Shown: positions 1 to 7,904 of the stretch, one piece after another
How the letters are laid out: each line of letters starts with the position of its first letter
Numbering within the stretch: the stretch's first letter is position 1
IMG/VR virus record: IMGVR_UViG_3300025853_000420
Location: 1-30,457 of that record
Length of the DNA stretch: 30,457 nucleotides
Source of the DNA: a virus
Strand: one strand, 5' to 3'
Notes under the pieces: generated by a model
What the model was told of the DNA's origin: nothing
The model's database searches: none
Seen by the model: only the letters and a program-made list of their open reading frames with translations
Made by a program: the position numbers and the translations under genes

Positions 1-258
1 ATATCGAATGGAACTACTTCCAATACCCCTGCGGTATGCAAATTAATTTTGTCGGTCAGACCGTTTGGGGAAGTATTCCAGTCAAAGGACGTTAAGTCTT
101 TGACAACAGGTATGCACATCGAAGAAACCTTTGCGGTTCCGCTAAAATTTGCAGAGAAGTCAGATATCGAAGTACGGGCAATATCGTCATCTGGTTCCGT
201 CGATTTCGACATTTCCGCAGCTTTTGAAATTGTCTATATCTGGAATGGAGATAACTAA
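1..258 (+). CDS. Tail-fibre/tail structural protein, C-terminal end (partial)
   Basis: The reading frame is open from base 1 and stops at 256-258, so this is the last 85 codons of a gene whose start lies outside the window. An internal TTG at 49 could be read as a start, but the frame continues upstream without a stop. The C-terminus (PLKF, then E-K-S-D-I-E-V-R, then a DFDISAAFEIV segment) resembles the beta-rich ends of tail or receptor-binding proteins in marine phages, where a PLKF-x-K-(T/S)-D-I-x-V-R motif precedes the final strand. This family assignment is from memory and not proven. The stop overlaps the next start by one base (TAATG), placing the gene in the same transcript as the lysis cassette. 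Confidence 0.5.
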   Translation: MSNGTTSNTPAVCKLILSVRPFGEVFQSKDVKSLTTGMHIEETFAVPLKFAEKSDIEVRAISSSGSVDFDISAAFEIVYIWNGDN

Positions 259-458
259 TGGCCGAGACTCATGCAAGCAAAGCGTTAAAGAAAATCGAGA
301 TTCATGAAGCTGAGTGCGCGTTGCGCTATGAAGCAATCAACAAGCGACTAGATTCAGGTTCTGAACGGTTTGATAAACTAGAGAAAATGATCTGGGGGAT
401 CTACCCCGTCATGATTACTTCCTTAATAGCCATTGTTGGCTTGGTGATATCTCAATGA
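258..458 (+). CDS. Small membrane protein, XhlA-like lysis accessory
   Basis: This 66-residue protein has a charged, helix-forming N-terminal half (about residues 5-43, probably an amphipathic or coiled-coil helix) and one membrane-spanning segment near the C-terminus (about 45-64, starting M-I-W-G-I-Y-P). That architecture matches the hemolysin XhlA type of phage protein, which attaches to the inner membrane and assists holin/endolysin lysis. It sits directly before a holin and an endolysin, overlapping the upstream gene by one base and the holin by four (ATGA), which supports a lysis role. A spanin subunit or second holin remains possible. No Rz/Rz1 pair is visible nearby. Confidence 0.55.
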   Translation: MAETHASKALKKIEIHEAECALRYEAINKRLDSGSERFDKLEKMIWGIYPVMITSLIAIVGLVISQ

Positions 459-928
459 AATTTGACGCAATCAAAGGATTAATCGGGGGTTTGGCACCAA
501 CTGTAGCGTCGGCCCTTGGAGGCCCGTTAGCAGGCGCTGCGGCGCAGTCGATTGCCTCTGCACTAGGTGTCGCCCCAGAGCCAAAGGCGCTTGAGAAAGC
601 CATTCAGAACGCTACACCAGAGCAGCTTGCGGACATCAAGAAGGCGGAGCTGGACTTTGAAGTTCGCATGAAAGAGCTGGATGTCGATATTTTTGAGTTA
701 GAGACTAAAGACACTCAAGATGCTCGCAAGAATTTCGCCAAGGATTGGACGGCGAAGATGATAGCTATTGTGATGGTGCTATTTTTTTGTGGTTACATCG
801 CAATGATCACAATCATGCCCCCTGAGCAAAACTCGATGGAGCTAATCAATCTTGTTCTAGGTTATATGGGCGGACTGGTCTCAGCGGTCGTTTCTTTTTA
901 TTTTGGTAGCAGCGCGAAGCAAGAATGA
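455..928 (+). CDS. Holin, three-transmembrane (GTA_holin_3TM-like)
   Basis: The 157-residue protein has a hydrophobic Gly/Ala-rich N-terminus (about 5-38), a long charged amphipathic middle (about 43-97), and two clear membrane segments (about 102-120 and 130-150). It ends with F-Y-F-G-S-S, a signature I associate with the 'holin of 3TMs, for gene-transfer release' family. A holin makes timed holes in the inner membrane that let the cytoplasmic endolysin reach the peptidoglycan. It lies between the XhlA-like gene and the endolysin with overlapping starts and stops, so the three are probably translated together. The family name is from memory; the lysis role is well supported by topology plus context. 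Confidence 0.78.
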   Translation: MKFDAIKGLIGGLAPTVASALGGPLAGAAAQSIASALGVAPEPKALEKAIQNATPEQLADIKKAELDFEVRMKELDVDIFELETKDTQDARKNFAKDWTAKMIAIVMVLFFCGYIAMITIMPPEQNSMELINLVLGYMGGLVSAVVSFYFGSSAKQE

Positions 929-1371
929 TGAAGACTAGCCAAGAAGGCATTTGCCTTATAAAAAAATTTGAAGGCTGTGAGCTGGAGGCTTATCAATGCT
1001 CAGCCAACGTCTGGACGATAGGTTATGGCCACACAAAGAATATCGTCAAGGGTGACACCTGCACCAAAGAAGAGGCAGAGCAGATCCTGACCGACGATCT
1101 TGAGGAGTTTGAGGGATACGTTAACAATCTGGTGGAGGCCGACCTCAACCAGAGCCAGTTCGACGCGCTAGTGGCTTGGACGTACAACCTTGGCCCTACA
1201 AACCTAAAATCCTCAACGCTATTGAAGCGGCTTAACGAAGGCGACATGGACGACGTTCCGCATCAGATTCGTCGTTGGAACAAGGCCGGGGGTCAGGTTC
1301 TGGACGGGTTGATTCGTAGACGCGAGGCGGAGGCCTTGTTGTTCAAGGGGGAAGCTTGGGAAAATGTCTAG
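925..1371 (+). CDS. Endolysin, GH24 lysozyme (T4/P22 type)
   Basis: This 148-residue muramidase cleaves the N-acetylmuramic acid-N-acetylglucosamine bond of peptidoglycan. The GH24 catalytic arrangement Glu-8 residues-Asp/Cys-5 residues-Thr is present exactly: E16, C25 and T31, within F-E-G-C-E-L and W-T-I-G-Y-G-H. Cys replaces Asp at the second position, as in many phage lysozymes. A further family feature is the A-W-T-Y-N-L-G segment followed by R-R-x-E-A near the end. No signal peptide or SAR anchor is visible, so export should depend on the holin encoded just upstream. The start ATG overlaps the holin stop (ATGATG), and the end overlaps the terminase start by 8 bases. Confidence 0.93.
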   Translation: MMKTSQEGICLIKKFEGCELEAYQCSANVWTIGYGHTKNIVKGDTCTKEEAEQILTDDLEEFEGYVNNLVEADLNQSQFDALVAWTYNLGPTNLKSSTLLKRLNEGDMDDVPHQIRRWNKAGGQVLDGLIRRREAEALLFKGEAWENV

Positions 1372-2848
1372 CCTCTCGCTCAAAGACTTTGAGATTCTAA
1401 GCGAGCAAGATCAAAACGAAGCCCTTGCGCTTTTGTCCCGCTACGATCAGATGGACAAGCAAGACAAGTGTCAGGGTGATTTCATCGAATTTGTTAAGCA
1501 TATGTGGCCCGAATGCATCCTCGGTCGCCACCATAAGATTATTGGCGACAAGTTTAACAAGATAGCTCAAGGCAAGCTAAAGCGTCTTATCGTTTGCTTG
1601 CCCCCTCGACACTCTAAATCAGAATTTGCCAGCACATATTTTCCTGCTTGGATGATGGGCCTGCGCGGTGATCTCAAGATAATTCAGACAACTCACACTG
1701 CCGAGCTTGCGGTACGGTTTGGTAGGAAGGTGCGGAACATCATCGACTCTGATGATTACTCTCAGGTTTTTCCTGAGCTACAGTTGCAGGCTGACAATAA
1801 GTCGGCTGGTCGATGGACGACCAATCAGGAGGGTGAATCTTTCTACGCGGGTGTAGGTGGCGCGATCACGGGACGTGGCGCTGACCTATTGATCATTGAC
1901 GATCCGCATTCAGAGCAAGACGCGATGTCGCCTACTGCGATGGAGTCGGCTTACGACTGGTACACCTCTGGGCCACGACAGCGTCTCCAGCCCGGCGGAA
2001 TTATCATCATAGTAATGACCCGCTGGTCAACCAAAGATCTCGTAGGCAAGGTTTTGAAGAAGCAGGGCGATGATCATGCAGATCAGTGGGAGGTTGTGGA
2101 GTTCCCAGCAATCATGCCCGAGTCTGAAACCCCCTTATGGCCGGAGTTTTGGAAAAAAGAAGAGCTTTTGTCGGTCAAGGCCTCGCTGCCGATAAGCAAG
2201 TGGAATGCTCAGTGGATGCAAAACCCCACGGCTGAGGCTGGCTCTATCGTGAAGCGCGAGTGGTGGCGTAAGTGGGAAAACGACTGGGTTCCTTCATACG
2301 AGTACGTTATCCAGAGTTACGATACTGCGTTTAGCAAGAAAGAGACTGCTGACTACTCTGCTATCACTACGTGGGCGATATTCCAGTCGCCAGACGAAGA
2401 TGTGCAAGCTATTATACTTTTGGACGCGAAGAGGGTCAGGTTAGACTTTCCTGAGCTAAAAAGGCTGGCCTACGAGGAATGGAAATACTGGGAGCCAGAC
2501 TGCGTGTTAATTGAAGCCAAGGCCAGCGGCACACCGTTGACCCAAGAGCTTAGAAGAATGGGCATTCCAGTCACAGCCTATACACCATCGCGTGGCCAAG
2601 ATAAGATTGCAAGAATGAACAGTGTTGCCCCGATATTTGAATCGGGGATGGTTTGGGCACCAGACGAAACTTTTGCGGATGAGGTTATCGAAGAGATGGC
2701 AAGCTTTCCGTTTGGGGATAATGACGATTATTGCGATTCGTCAACGATGGCGCTGATGCGGTTCCGTCAGGGCGGGTTTTTAAGCCTCCGCGACGATTAC
2801 CCTGAAGAAGCTGAGTTTTTGAGGCGTGACAGACAGGTATACTACTAA
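1364..2848 (+). CDS. terL: Terminase large subunit (DNA-packaging ATPase and nuclease)
   Basis: At 494 residues this is full length for a large terminase, the motor that cuts concatemeric DNA and pumps it through the portal. The N-terminal ATPase shows a variant Walker A (PPRHSKS, residues 80-86), Walker B with catalytic acidic residues (LLIIDD, 175-180) and a coupling motif M-T-R-W-S (218-222). The C-terminal RNase H-like nuclease has its acidic residues in S-Y-D-T-A-F (D320), L-I-E-A-K-A-S-G (E384) and D-D-Y-C-D-S (D458). This resembles the psiM2_ORF9-type terminase C-terminal domain. There is no recognisable small terminase next to it: the endolysin is immediately upstream and the portal immediately downstream, overlapping by one base. 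Confidence 0.96.
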   Translation: MSSLSLKDFEILSEQDQNEALALLSRYDQMDKQDKCQGDFIEFVKHMWPECILGRHHKIIGDKFNKIAQGKLKRLIVCLPPRHSKSEFASTYFPAWMMGLRGDLKIIQTTHTAELAVRFGRKVRNIIDSDDYSQVFPELQLQADNKSAGRWTTNQEGESFYAGVGGAITGRGADLLIIDDPHSEQDAMSPTAMESAYDWYTSGPRQRLQPGGIIIIVMTRWSTKDLVGKVLKKQGDDHADQWEVVEFPAIMPESETPLWPEFWKKEELLSVKASLPISKWNAQWMQNPTAEAGSIVKREWWRKWENDWVPSYEYVIQSYDTAFSKKETADYSAITTWAIFQSPDEDVQAIILLDAKRVRLDFPELKRLAYEEWKYWEPDCVLIEAKASGTPLTQELRRMGIPVTAYTPSRGQDKIARMNSVAPIFESGMVWAPDETFADEVIEEMASFPFGDNDDYCDSSTMALMRFRQGGFLSLRDDYPEEAEFLRRDRQVYY

Positions 2849-5352
2849 TGGCTATTGAAAAAAGAGGTTTAGGCACCGAAGACAATCCTGACGTTATGCC
2901 AACTGGCAGCGCAATGGAGATCGAGCCAGAGATGACTCGGAACGATGAGATTCGCAATGCAGCAGAGATACTGGTGCGCGAAGAAGAAATTCTTGTTGAT
3001 GACGAGATCGACGAAGAGGAAGAGCAGATAGCTACCGATTTCAACGCAAACTTGGTTGATTTCATTTCAGACAGCGACTTATCCAAGCTCGCCAGCGACG
3101 TAATTGGTTCGATCAAAGCCGATAAAGAAAGCCGATCTGAGTGGGAAAAGACATATACGGATGGCTTGAAGTATCTGGGCATGAAGTTTGATGATTCCCG
3201 CAGCCAACCTTTTCAGGGGTCTTCTGGGGTTATTCACCCGATATTGGCTGAATCTGTCACGCAGTTTCAGGCTCAGGCTTACAAAGAGTTACTGCCAGCC
3301 AAAGGGCCAGTTAAGACCGAGATCGTGGGAGTCCGCAGCCCAGAGGTCGAGATGCAGGCTGGTCGCGTTCAAGACTTCATGAATTACTACATCATGAACA
3401 TCATGCAAGAGTACGATCCAGAGTTGGATATGCTGCTGTTTTACCTTCCACTCGCAGGCAGCGCCTTCAAGAAGGTCTACTTCGACACAGGCATAAGCCG
3501 TGCGATGAGCAAGTTTATTGAACCCCAAGACCTCATTGTGCCCTACGAAGCTACCGATCTTTTCAGTGCGGAGCGCGTGACCCACGTCCTAAACATGAGT
3601 CGGAACGAAATCAAGAAGCAACAGGTCAACGGGTTTTACGCTGACGTGGAGTTAAAAGGCGGTTCTGTCAGTGTATCTAAGAGTGATATTGAAGAGCAGA
3701 TTGATGAGATTGAAGGCATGGAGCCTTCGTACCAAGAGGATCGTGACCACGTCATCTACGAGACCCATACCATCTTAGACATCCCCGGCTTTGAAGATGT
3801 CGGTGAAGATGGCGAACCTACAGGATTAAAACTGCCTTATATCGTCACAATTGACGAGGGATCTCAGAAGGTCTTGTCGATTCGTCGAAACTACGTTGAG
3901 ACAGACCCTCGCAAGGCTAAAATCAACTTTTTCGTGCAGTACAAATTCTTACCGGGCCTCGGCTTTTATGGTCTAGGCCTAAGCCATATGATTGGCGGCA
4001 TATCCAAGTCAGCCACATCAATCCTAAGACAGTTGATCGATGCAGGCACCTTGGCTAATCTTCCGGCAGGCTTTAAGGCTCGCGGGATGCGTATTCGAGA
4101 CGAGGACAATCCACTCCAGCCCGGAGAGTTTAGGGATATTGATACGACAGGCGCGTCTCTACGAGAAAATCTGATACCACTGCCGATCAAAGAGCCATCC
4201 AATGTGCTCATGCAGCTATTAGGGCTGCTTGTAGAGTCAGGTAAGCGGTTTGCAAGCATTGCCGATATGAACGTGGGCGACATGAACCAAGCGATGCCTG
4301 TGGGCACTACGGTGGCTCTACTAGAGCGTGGCACCAAGGTTATGTCGGCAATTCACAAGCGATTGCATTACAGCCAGAAGCTTGAGTTTCAGTTGCTTGC
4401 CAAGGTGTTCGCGGAGTATTTGCCTCCAAATTATCCTTATGTGTCAAAGAATGGCCCACAAGAGATTATGGGGCAGGATTTTGACGGTCGGGTTGACGTA
4501 ATACCCGTATCTGACCCCAACATATTCAGCCAGAGCCAGCGAATCACCATGGCTCAAGAGCTACTTGCCATGGTTCAATCTAACCCTGAGATTCATGGCC
4601 CTACGGGCATATACGAAGCGTATAGACGAATGTACGCGGCCCTTGGGGTTGATGACATTGACAGCCTTATACAGCCCCCACCTCCACCACCACAGCCTAT
4701 GCCAGTGGACGCGGGAATCGAGAATAGTGCGTTCTTGATGGGTCAGCCCGGGCAGGCTTTCGAGCCACAGAATCACCAAGCTCACATTGACGCTCATAGG
4801 TCTCTATTCTTGACCGATGTGGTCAAGCAGAACCCTCCGCTGCAAGGCATGATCATTGGTCATATGATGCAGCACTTACAGTTCATGGCTGGGCAGATGG
4901 CTCAGAGCCAGATCCCACCAGAGCTGAACCAGCAGATACAAGAGATGCAGGCCGCGCAGCAATCTGGTCAGGTTCCGCCCGATCAGTTGCAGCAGCAGCA
5001 GAGCCAGATTCAGATGCAGATAGAGCAACTGTCGTCACCAATCTTGGCTCAGTTGACGCAAGAGCTTCTTGAGTCTATCGGTCAGGGTGATGAGACCGAT
5101 CCTCTGGTTCAAATTAGGCAGCAAGAGTTGATGCTGAAGGAAAAAGCAATCGACTCAGAGAATGAGCAGTTTGAAGCAAAACAACAGCAACGTGCTGAGG
5201 AAAAACTTTTGGAGAATGAAATCGCTAAGCAGCGTATGAATATCCAAAGGGAGGTTGCTGATGATAAGCTAGACGTAGCTATCCGCCGTCTAGATCAACA
5301 GGCAGATTTAAAGCTGCTTGACATGCAAAACAAAAACATGGGAGGCCGATAA
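2848..5352 (+). CDS. Portal protein
   Basis: This 834-residue protein follows the terminase directly, as portals usually do. It should form the dodecameric ring at one capsid vertex through which DNA enters and leaves. A recognisable block around residues 123-160 (GSSGVIHP then an A-E-S-V-T-Q-F-Q-A-x-A-Y-x-E-L-L-P-A-K-G-P run) matches a large portal family of marine and P22-like podoviruses. The first ~70 residues are acidic. A proline run lies near residues 609-617. After it comes a long Gln/Glu-rich, probably helical region to the end (about 650-834), plausibly the barrel or crown that projects into the capsid. The length is typical for this family and the assignment is secure from context and motif. 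Confidence 0.9.
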   Translation: MAIEKRGLGTEDNPDVMPTGSAMEIEPEMTRNDEIRNAAEILVREEEILVDDEIDEEEEQIATDFNANLVDFISDSDLSKLASDVIGSIKADKESRSEWEKTYTDGLKYLGMKFDDSRSQPFQGSSGVIHPILAESVTQFQAQAYKELLPAKGPVKTEIVGVRSPEVEMQAGRVQDFMNYYIMNIMQEYDPELDMLLFYLPLAGSAFKKVYFDTGISRAMSKFIEPQDLIVPYEATDLFSAERVTHVLNMSRNEIKKQQVNGFYADVELKGGSVSVSKSDIEEQIDEIEGMEPSYQEDRDHVIYETHTILDIPGFEDVGEDGEPTGLKLPYIVTIDEGSQKVLSIRRNYVETDPRKAKINFFVQYKFLPGLGFYGLGLSHMIGGISKSATSILRQLIDAGTLANLPAGFKARGMRIRDEDNPLQPGEFRDIDTTGASLRENLIPLPIKEPSNVLMQLLGLLVESGKRFASIADMNVGDMNQAMPVGTTVALLERGTKVMSAIHKRLHYSQKLEFQLLAKVFAEYLPPNYPYVSKNGPQEIMGQDFDGRVDVIPVSDPNIFSQSQRITMAQELLAMVQSNPEIHGPTGIYEAYRRMYAALGVDDIDSLIQPPPPPPQPMPVDAGIENSAFLMGQPGQAFEPQNHQAHIDAHRSLFLTDVVKQNPPLQGMIIGHMMQHLQFMAGQMAQSQIPPELNQQIQEMQAAQQSGQVPPDQLQQQQSQIQMQIEQLSSPILAQLTQELLESIGQGDETDPLVQIRQQELMLKEKAIDSENEQFEAKQQQRAEEKLLENEIAKQRMNIQREVADDKLDVAIRRLDQQADLKLLDMQNKNMGGR

Positions 5353-5693
5353 TGCCTGACTTAATATCATCAACAAGCTATGTAAGAAAAAGAATTGAAG
5401 AGCTGCGTGAAAGAAAAAGACTTGCCCGTGACGTAGAAGCTGCTCTTGAAGAAAAAAAAGTTAAAGACGCTGAAGAGAAGAAGCAAAAAAGCGATGCGCG
5501 AATTGCAGCCAAGCTGGCTAGACTCTCTGGATCTGAAGCTCCCGCAGAAAAAGCGCCTGAGCCTGAAGAGGCCAAGGCCGAAGAGCCTGTAAAGGTTCAG
5601 GAAGAAATTGCAGTAGAGGAAGAGCCTGTTATCAAAAAGGCTCCAAAGAAATCTTCTGCGAAAAAGCAAACCGAACAAACTGAGGAAGAATGA
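5352..5693 (+). CDS. Charged coiled-coil protein, function unknown
   Basis: I do not recognise this 113-residue protein. Residues about 8-60 are a Lys/Glu/Arg-rich helix that should form a coiled coil. The rest is a low-complexity tail of Ala, Pro, Lys and Glu, with alternating acidic and basic blocks (K-K-A-P-K-K-S-S-A-K-K near the end). It sits between portal and capsid-assembly genes, overlapping the portal stop by one base (TAATG) and the next small gene by one base. A portal- or head-associated role is inferred from position only. The gene contains an A8 run near 5451-5459, but the downstream frame remains coherent and no frameshift is needed. Confidence 0.72.
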   Translation: MPDLISSTSYVRKRIEELRERKRLARDVEAALEEKKVKDAEEKKQKSDARIAAKLARLSGSEAPAEKAPEPEEAKAEEPVKVQEEIAVEEEPVIKKAPKKSSAKKQTEQTEEE

Positions 5694-5863
5694 TGAAAGA
5701 TTTAAGCAGAGTTAAAAAGGTTGACTCGCCAAAGAAGAGCATCAAATCAATACCCACCGACCCAGCCTTGGTTCGTCGGACAATGGGCGGAAAGATAAAA
5801 GTCATCAAGGCTCGGGGAGCTGGCGCAGCCACTCGCGGATTTGACTTTCATGAGAAAGTGTAG
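5693..5863 (+). CDS. Small basic protein with RGAGAATRG motif
   Basis: This 56-codon gene starts at the ATG overlapping the previous stop (TGATG) and ends at TAG 5861-5863, which overlaps the next GTG start. The protein is strongly basic (many Lys and Arg in the first 40 residues) and ends with K-A-R-G-A-G-A-A-T-R-G-F-D-F-H-E-K-V. Similar Gly/Ala/Arg 'RGxGAAxRG' C-termini recur in small proteins of marine podoviruses, where they are annotated only as hypothetical. Its place in an unbroken chain of overlapping head genes supports it being real despite its size. A nucleic-acid-binding or capsid-internal role would fit its charge but is not shown. Confidence 0.7.
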   Translation: MKDLSRVKKVDSPKKSIKSIPTDPALVRRTMGGKIKVIKARGAGAATRGFDFHEKV

Positions 5864-6045
5864 TGGATGATATAAATCTAGGCTCTCGCCTAAAAAGAGT
5901 AATGGGCGAGAGGCGGGAGCTTATCCGCGAGGTCTTGATGGATGGAATGTTAAAAGATATAGAACATTATAAATCTTTGCAAGGCGAGCTAACTGTTATA
6001 AACTTGGTGGAGGAAGTAATCAGAGAATTCTACAAGGAAATCTAA
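5863..6045 (+). CDS. Small helical protein, function unknown (GTG start)
   Basis: This 60-residue protein is predicted here to start at the GTG overlapping the upstream TAG by one base; the nearby ATG at 5867 is out of frame and stops at once. It is mostly helical and charged (R-L-K-R-V-M-G-E-R-R-E-L-I-R-E-V-L-M-D-G), with no membrane segment or known motif. The stop is directly followed by the start of the GroES-like gene. Both the tight packing between neighbours and the sensible amino-acid composition support it, but I can name no family. Confidence 0.62.
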   Translation: MDDINLGSRLKRVMGERRELIREVLMDGMLKDIEHYKSLQGELTVINLVEEVIREFYKEI

Positions 6046-6465
6046 ATGACAACCTCTATAACAGAATCCGCTTACGTCTCAAGCGACGAACGTGTTCTTG
6101 ATCCAACCCTGCTTGAAAAATCCGCCATCGAGAGAATGCCTAGCCCTTCTGGGTGGCGCATGCTGGTTCTGCCCTACCAAGGCAAAGCCAAAAGCGAAGG
6201 CGGCATCCACCTCCTGAAAGAAACGGTAGACCGAGAGGCTTTAGCCACGGTGGTCGCTTATGTTGTAAAGATGGGGCCACTCTGCTACGGAGACACTGAA
6301 AAGTTTGGAGACAAGCCTTGGTGCGAAGAAAAGCAGTGGGTGCTAATCGGTCGTTATGCTGGAGCTAGGTTCAAGCTTGAGGACGGCGGCGAAGTCAGAA
6401 TAATCAATGACGACGAGGTCATTGGCACAATTATAGACCCAGACGACATAGTGAGCTTCACATGA
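6046..6465 (+). CDS. GroES-like co-chaperonin (phage Cpn10)
   Basis: The 139-residue protein has a GroES/Cpn10 core from about residue 33 to 131. A strand with G-W-R-M-L-V-L-P is followed by a flexible segment K-A-K-S-E-G-G-I-H-L-L (47-57), equivalent to the GroES mobile loop with its G-G-I-V-L contact for GroEL. Next come a T-V-V-A-Y-V-V-K-M-G-P strand and I-G-R-Y-A-G-A-R-F-K (101-110), matching the F-G-K-Y-A-G region, and an end N-D-D-E-V-I-G-T-I. It differs from bacterial GroES by a ~30-residue N-terminal extension and an insertion around 80-97. Such proteins cap host GroEL to fold phage proteins, as T4 gp31 does for its capsid protein. Its position between portal and scaffold fits a capsid-folding role. 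A good AAGGA ribosome-binding site precedes the start. Confidence 0.83.
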   Translation: MTTSITESAYVSSDERVLDPTLLEKSAIERMPSPSGWRMLVLPYQGKAKSEGGIHLLKETVDREALATVVAYVVKMGPLCYGDTEKFGDKPWCEEKQWVLIGRYAGARFKLEDGGEVRIINDDEVIGTIIDPDDIVSFT

Positions 6466-7418
6466 TAGAAAATCAAAACGCAGAGCAGATGGAAGAGGAA
6501 CAAGTTTCTATTGAGGTCACCGAAGACCCGGTAGAGGGATCTGGTGGCGGTGACGGCGATGAGCTTGAAAACTATACCAAGTCGGTTTCTAAAAGAATTA
6601 ACAAGCTCAACCAGAGACATCGGGAAGCTGAGCGAAGGGCGCAGCAGCTTGAGCAGATTGCCTTGCAGAAAGAGGCTGAGCTTCAGCAGTATCGGCAGTA
6701 TTCGGTTCAACAGTCTAATACTGTTTTAGCCAAGGAAGAGGAGGCTATAGCTTCCAAAGAGTCTCAGATCGATGACGTTTACCGCAAGGCGGTTGAAAGT
6801 GGAGACGCGGATCTCATCACCAAGGCCTCTAAGCTCCAGAATGATATTGCTATTCAGAAGGAAAAACTTCGTGTAGCAAAGTCTCGGCAAAGGGCTGCTC
6901 AGGAAGAGTCTTACCAATCCCAAGGTAACGAACAGATAGTTAATTACCAACAGCAACAGCGGGTTCAGCAAGAGGTTACGCCAACAGAAGATGCGTTGGA
7001 ATGGCACGAAAGGAACCCTTGGTACGCGAATCAGGACAGCGAAGATGACATGAAGGCGACCCAGTACGCCTACTATGTTCACTACAATCTGGCCAACGAA
7101 GGCTTCGACGTTGGTTCTGACGAGTATTACGAAGAATTGGACAGCCGTGTCGGTACGGTTTATCCTCACACTAAGAGCGCCAGTAATGGCAACTCGAAGA
7201 CCGTTCAAAGTGGAAGCAGACCCGCTGTGCAAAGAGTCGCTTCAGCTACCCAAGGTGGTGGTCGGTCAAAAACACAAGGCAAAAAGAATGGCGTGAGCTT
7301 TTCTAAGTCTGAGCTGGAGCGACTCAGGAGCCTCAAGCCGCATAATATGTCTGAAGAGGCATGGTTGCAGCGAGTGGCAAAAGAGAAGCAAAAAATTGCA
7401 TCAAGAGAGGCAAGCTAA
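6462..7418 (+). CDS. Scaffolding-like coiled-coil head protein
   Basis: This 318-residue protein is rich in Gln, Glu, Arg and Lys. It has an acidic N-terminus (residues 1-35), a long heptad-like helix from about 38 to 175 (containing R-H-R-E-A-E-R-R-A-Q-Q-L-E-Q), a less charged aromatic segment (about 182-230), and a basic Ser/Gly/Lys-rich C-terminus. A soluble, helical, low-complexity protein just before the capsid genes is the usual profile and position of a phage scaffolding protein, which guides procapsid assembly and is then removed. The basic C-terminus would be the coat-binding end, as in P22 scaffold. No protease motif is apparent. The function is inferred from profile and order, not from a specific motif. 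Confidence 0.75.
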   Translation: MIENQNAEQMEEEQVSIEVTEDPVEGSGGGDGDELENYTKSVSKRINKLNQRHREAERRAQQLEQIALQKEAELQQYRQYSVQQSNTVLAKEEEAIASKESQIDDVYRKAVESGDADLITKASKLQNDIAIQKEKLRVAKSRQRAAQEESYQSQGNEQIVNYQQQQRVQQEVTPTEDALEWHERNPWYANQDSEDDMKATQYAYYVHYNLANEGFDVGSDEYYEELDSRVGTVYPHTKSASNGNSKTVQSGSRPAVQRVASATQGGGRSKTQGKKNGVSFSKSELERLRSLKPHNMSEEAWLQRVAKEKQKIASREAS

Positions 7419-7419
7419 A

Positions 7420-7893
7420 ATGGCAGAAATAAAAGCAAACGCACGTTCATCCCGTGATTCGCAGTCACACGATAATCAGACTCGCAGGAAACCATGGCGA
7501 CCAGTACGGTCACTTGAAACTCCCCCTGCACCGGCAGGTTATACCTACAGGTGGATAAGGGAGTCCATGTTGGGACAAGAAGATCGAGCTAATGTCTCGC
7601 GTCGAATCAGAGAGGGCTGGGAACTCGTAAGAGGAACCGAATTGCCGCCAGATTGGCGTTCTTTACCAACGATGGATAGTGGCCGACATGAAGGCGTGGT
7701 CTACAACGAAGGGTTGCTATTAGCGAAGATCCCTAATGAAACGGTTGAAGAGCGCAGAACCTATTATCGGGCGAAGAGCAAACAAGCTACGGATGCATTG
7801 GACAACTCAATGTTCAACGAAACCCGTGGTGATAGCCGTTACGTTAAATATGATCCTCAGCGCGATAGCAACGTCACATTTGGACGTAAATAG
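7420..7893 (+). CDS. Conserved phage protein between scaffold and capsid genes
   Basis: The preferred start is ATG 7420 (157 residues): a GAGAGG Shine-Dalgarno element lies just upstream. The longer frame begins with a TTG at 7396 inside the scaffold gene. Landmarks include P-W-R-P-V-R near residue 25, P-A-G-Y-x-Y-R-W-I-R-E near 39, a D-R-A-N-V-S-R-R-I-R-E-G-W-E-L-V-R stretch, and D-S-G-R-H-E-G-V-V followed by L-L-L-A-K-I-P-N-E-T. I recognise this as a conserved uncharacterised family found next to capsid genes in marine podoviruses. A capsid-associated function is likely from position, but the biochemical role is unknown. The end (V-T-F-G-R-K) is also typical of that family. Confidence 0.75.
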   Translation: MAEIKANARSSRDSQSHDNQTRRKPWRPVRSLETPPAPAGYTYRWIRESMLGQEDRANVSRRIREGWELVRGTELPPDWRSLPTMDSGRHEGVVYNEGLLLAKIPNETVEERRTYYRAKSKQATDALDNSMFNETRGDSRYVKYDPQRDSNVTFGRK

Positions 7894-7904
7894 AGGTATT
7901 CAAA

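Noticed and set aside
2685-3182. A 165-codon open frame on the minus strand
   Set aside because: Antisense across the terminase end and portal start; Ser/Ile-rich product typical of a shadow of acidic coding sequence.
5450-5460. A8 run as a programmed frameshift site
   Set aside because: The frame of the 113-residue gene stays coherent on both sides, and the alternative frames give no meaningful extension.
7396-7419. TTG start for the gene ending at 7893
   Set aside because: It lies inside the scaffold gene; the ATG at 7420 has a good ribosome-binding site at the right distance.
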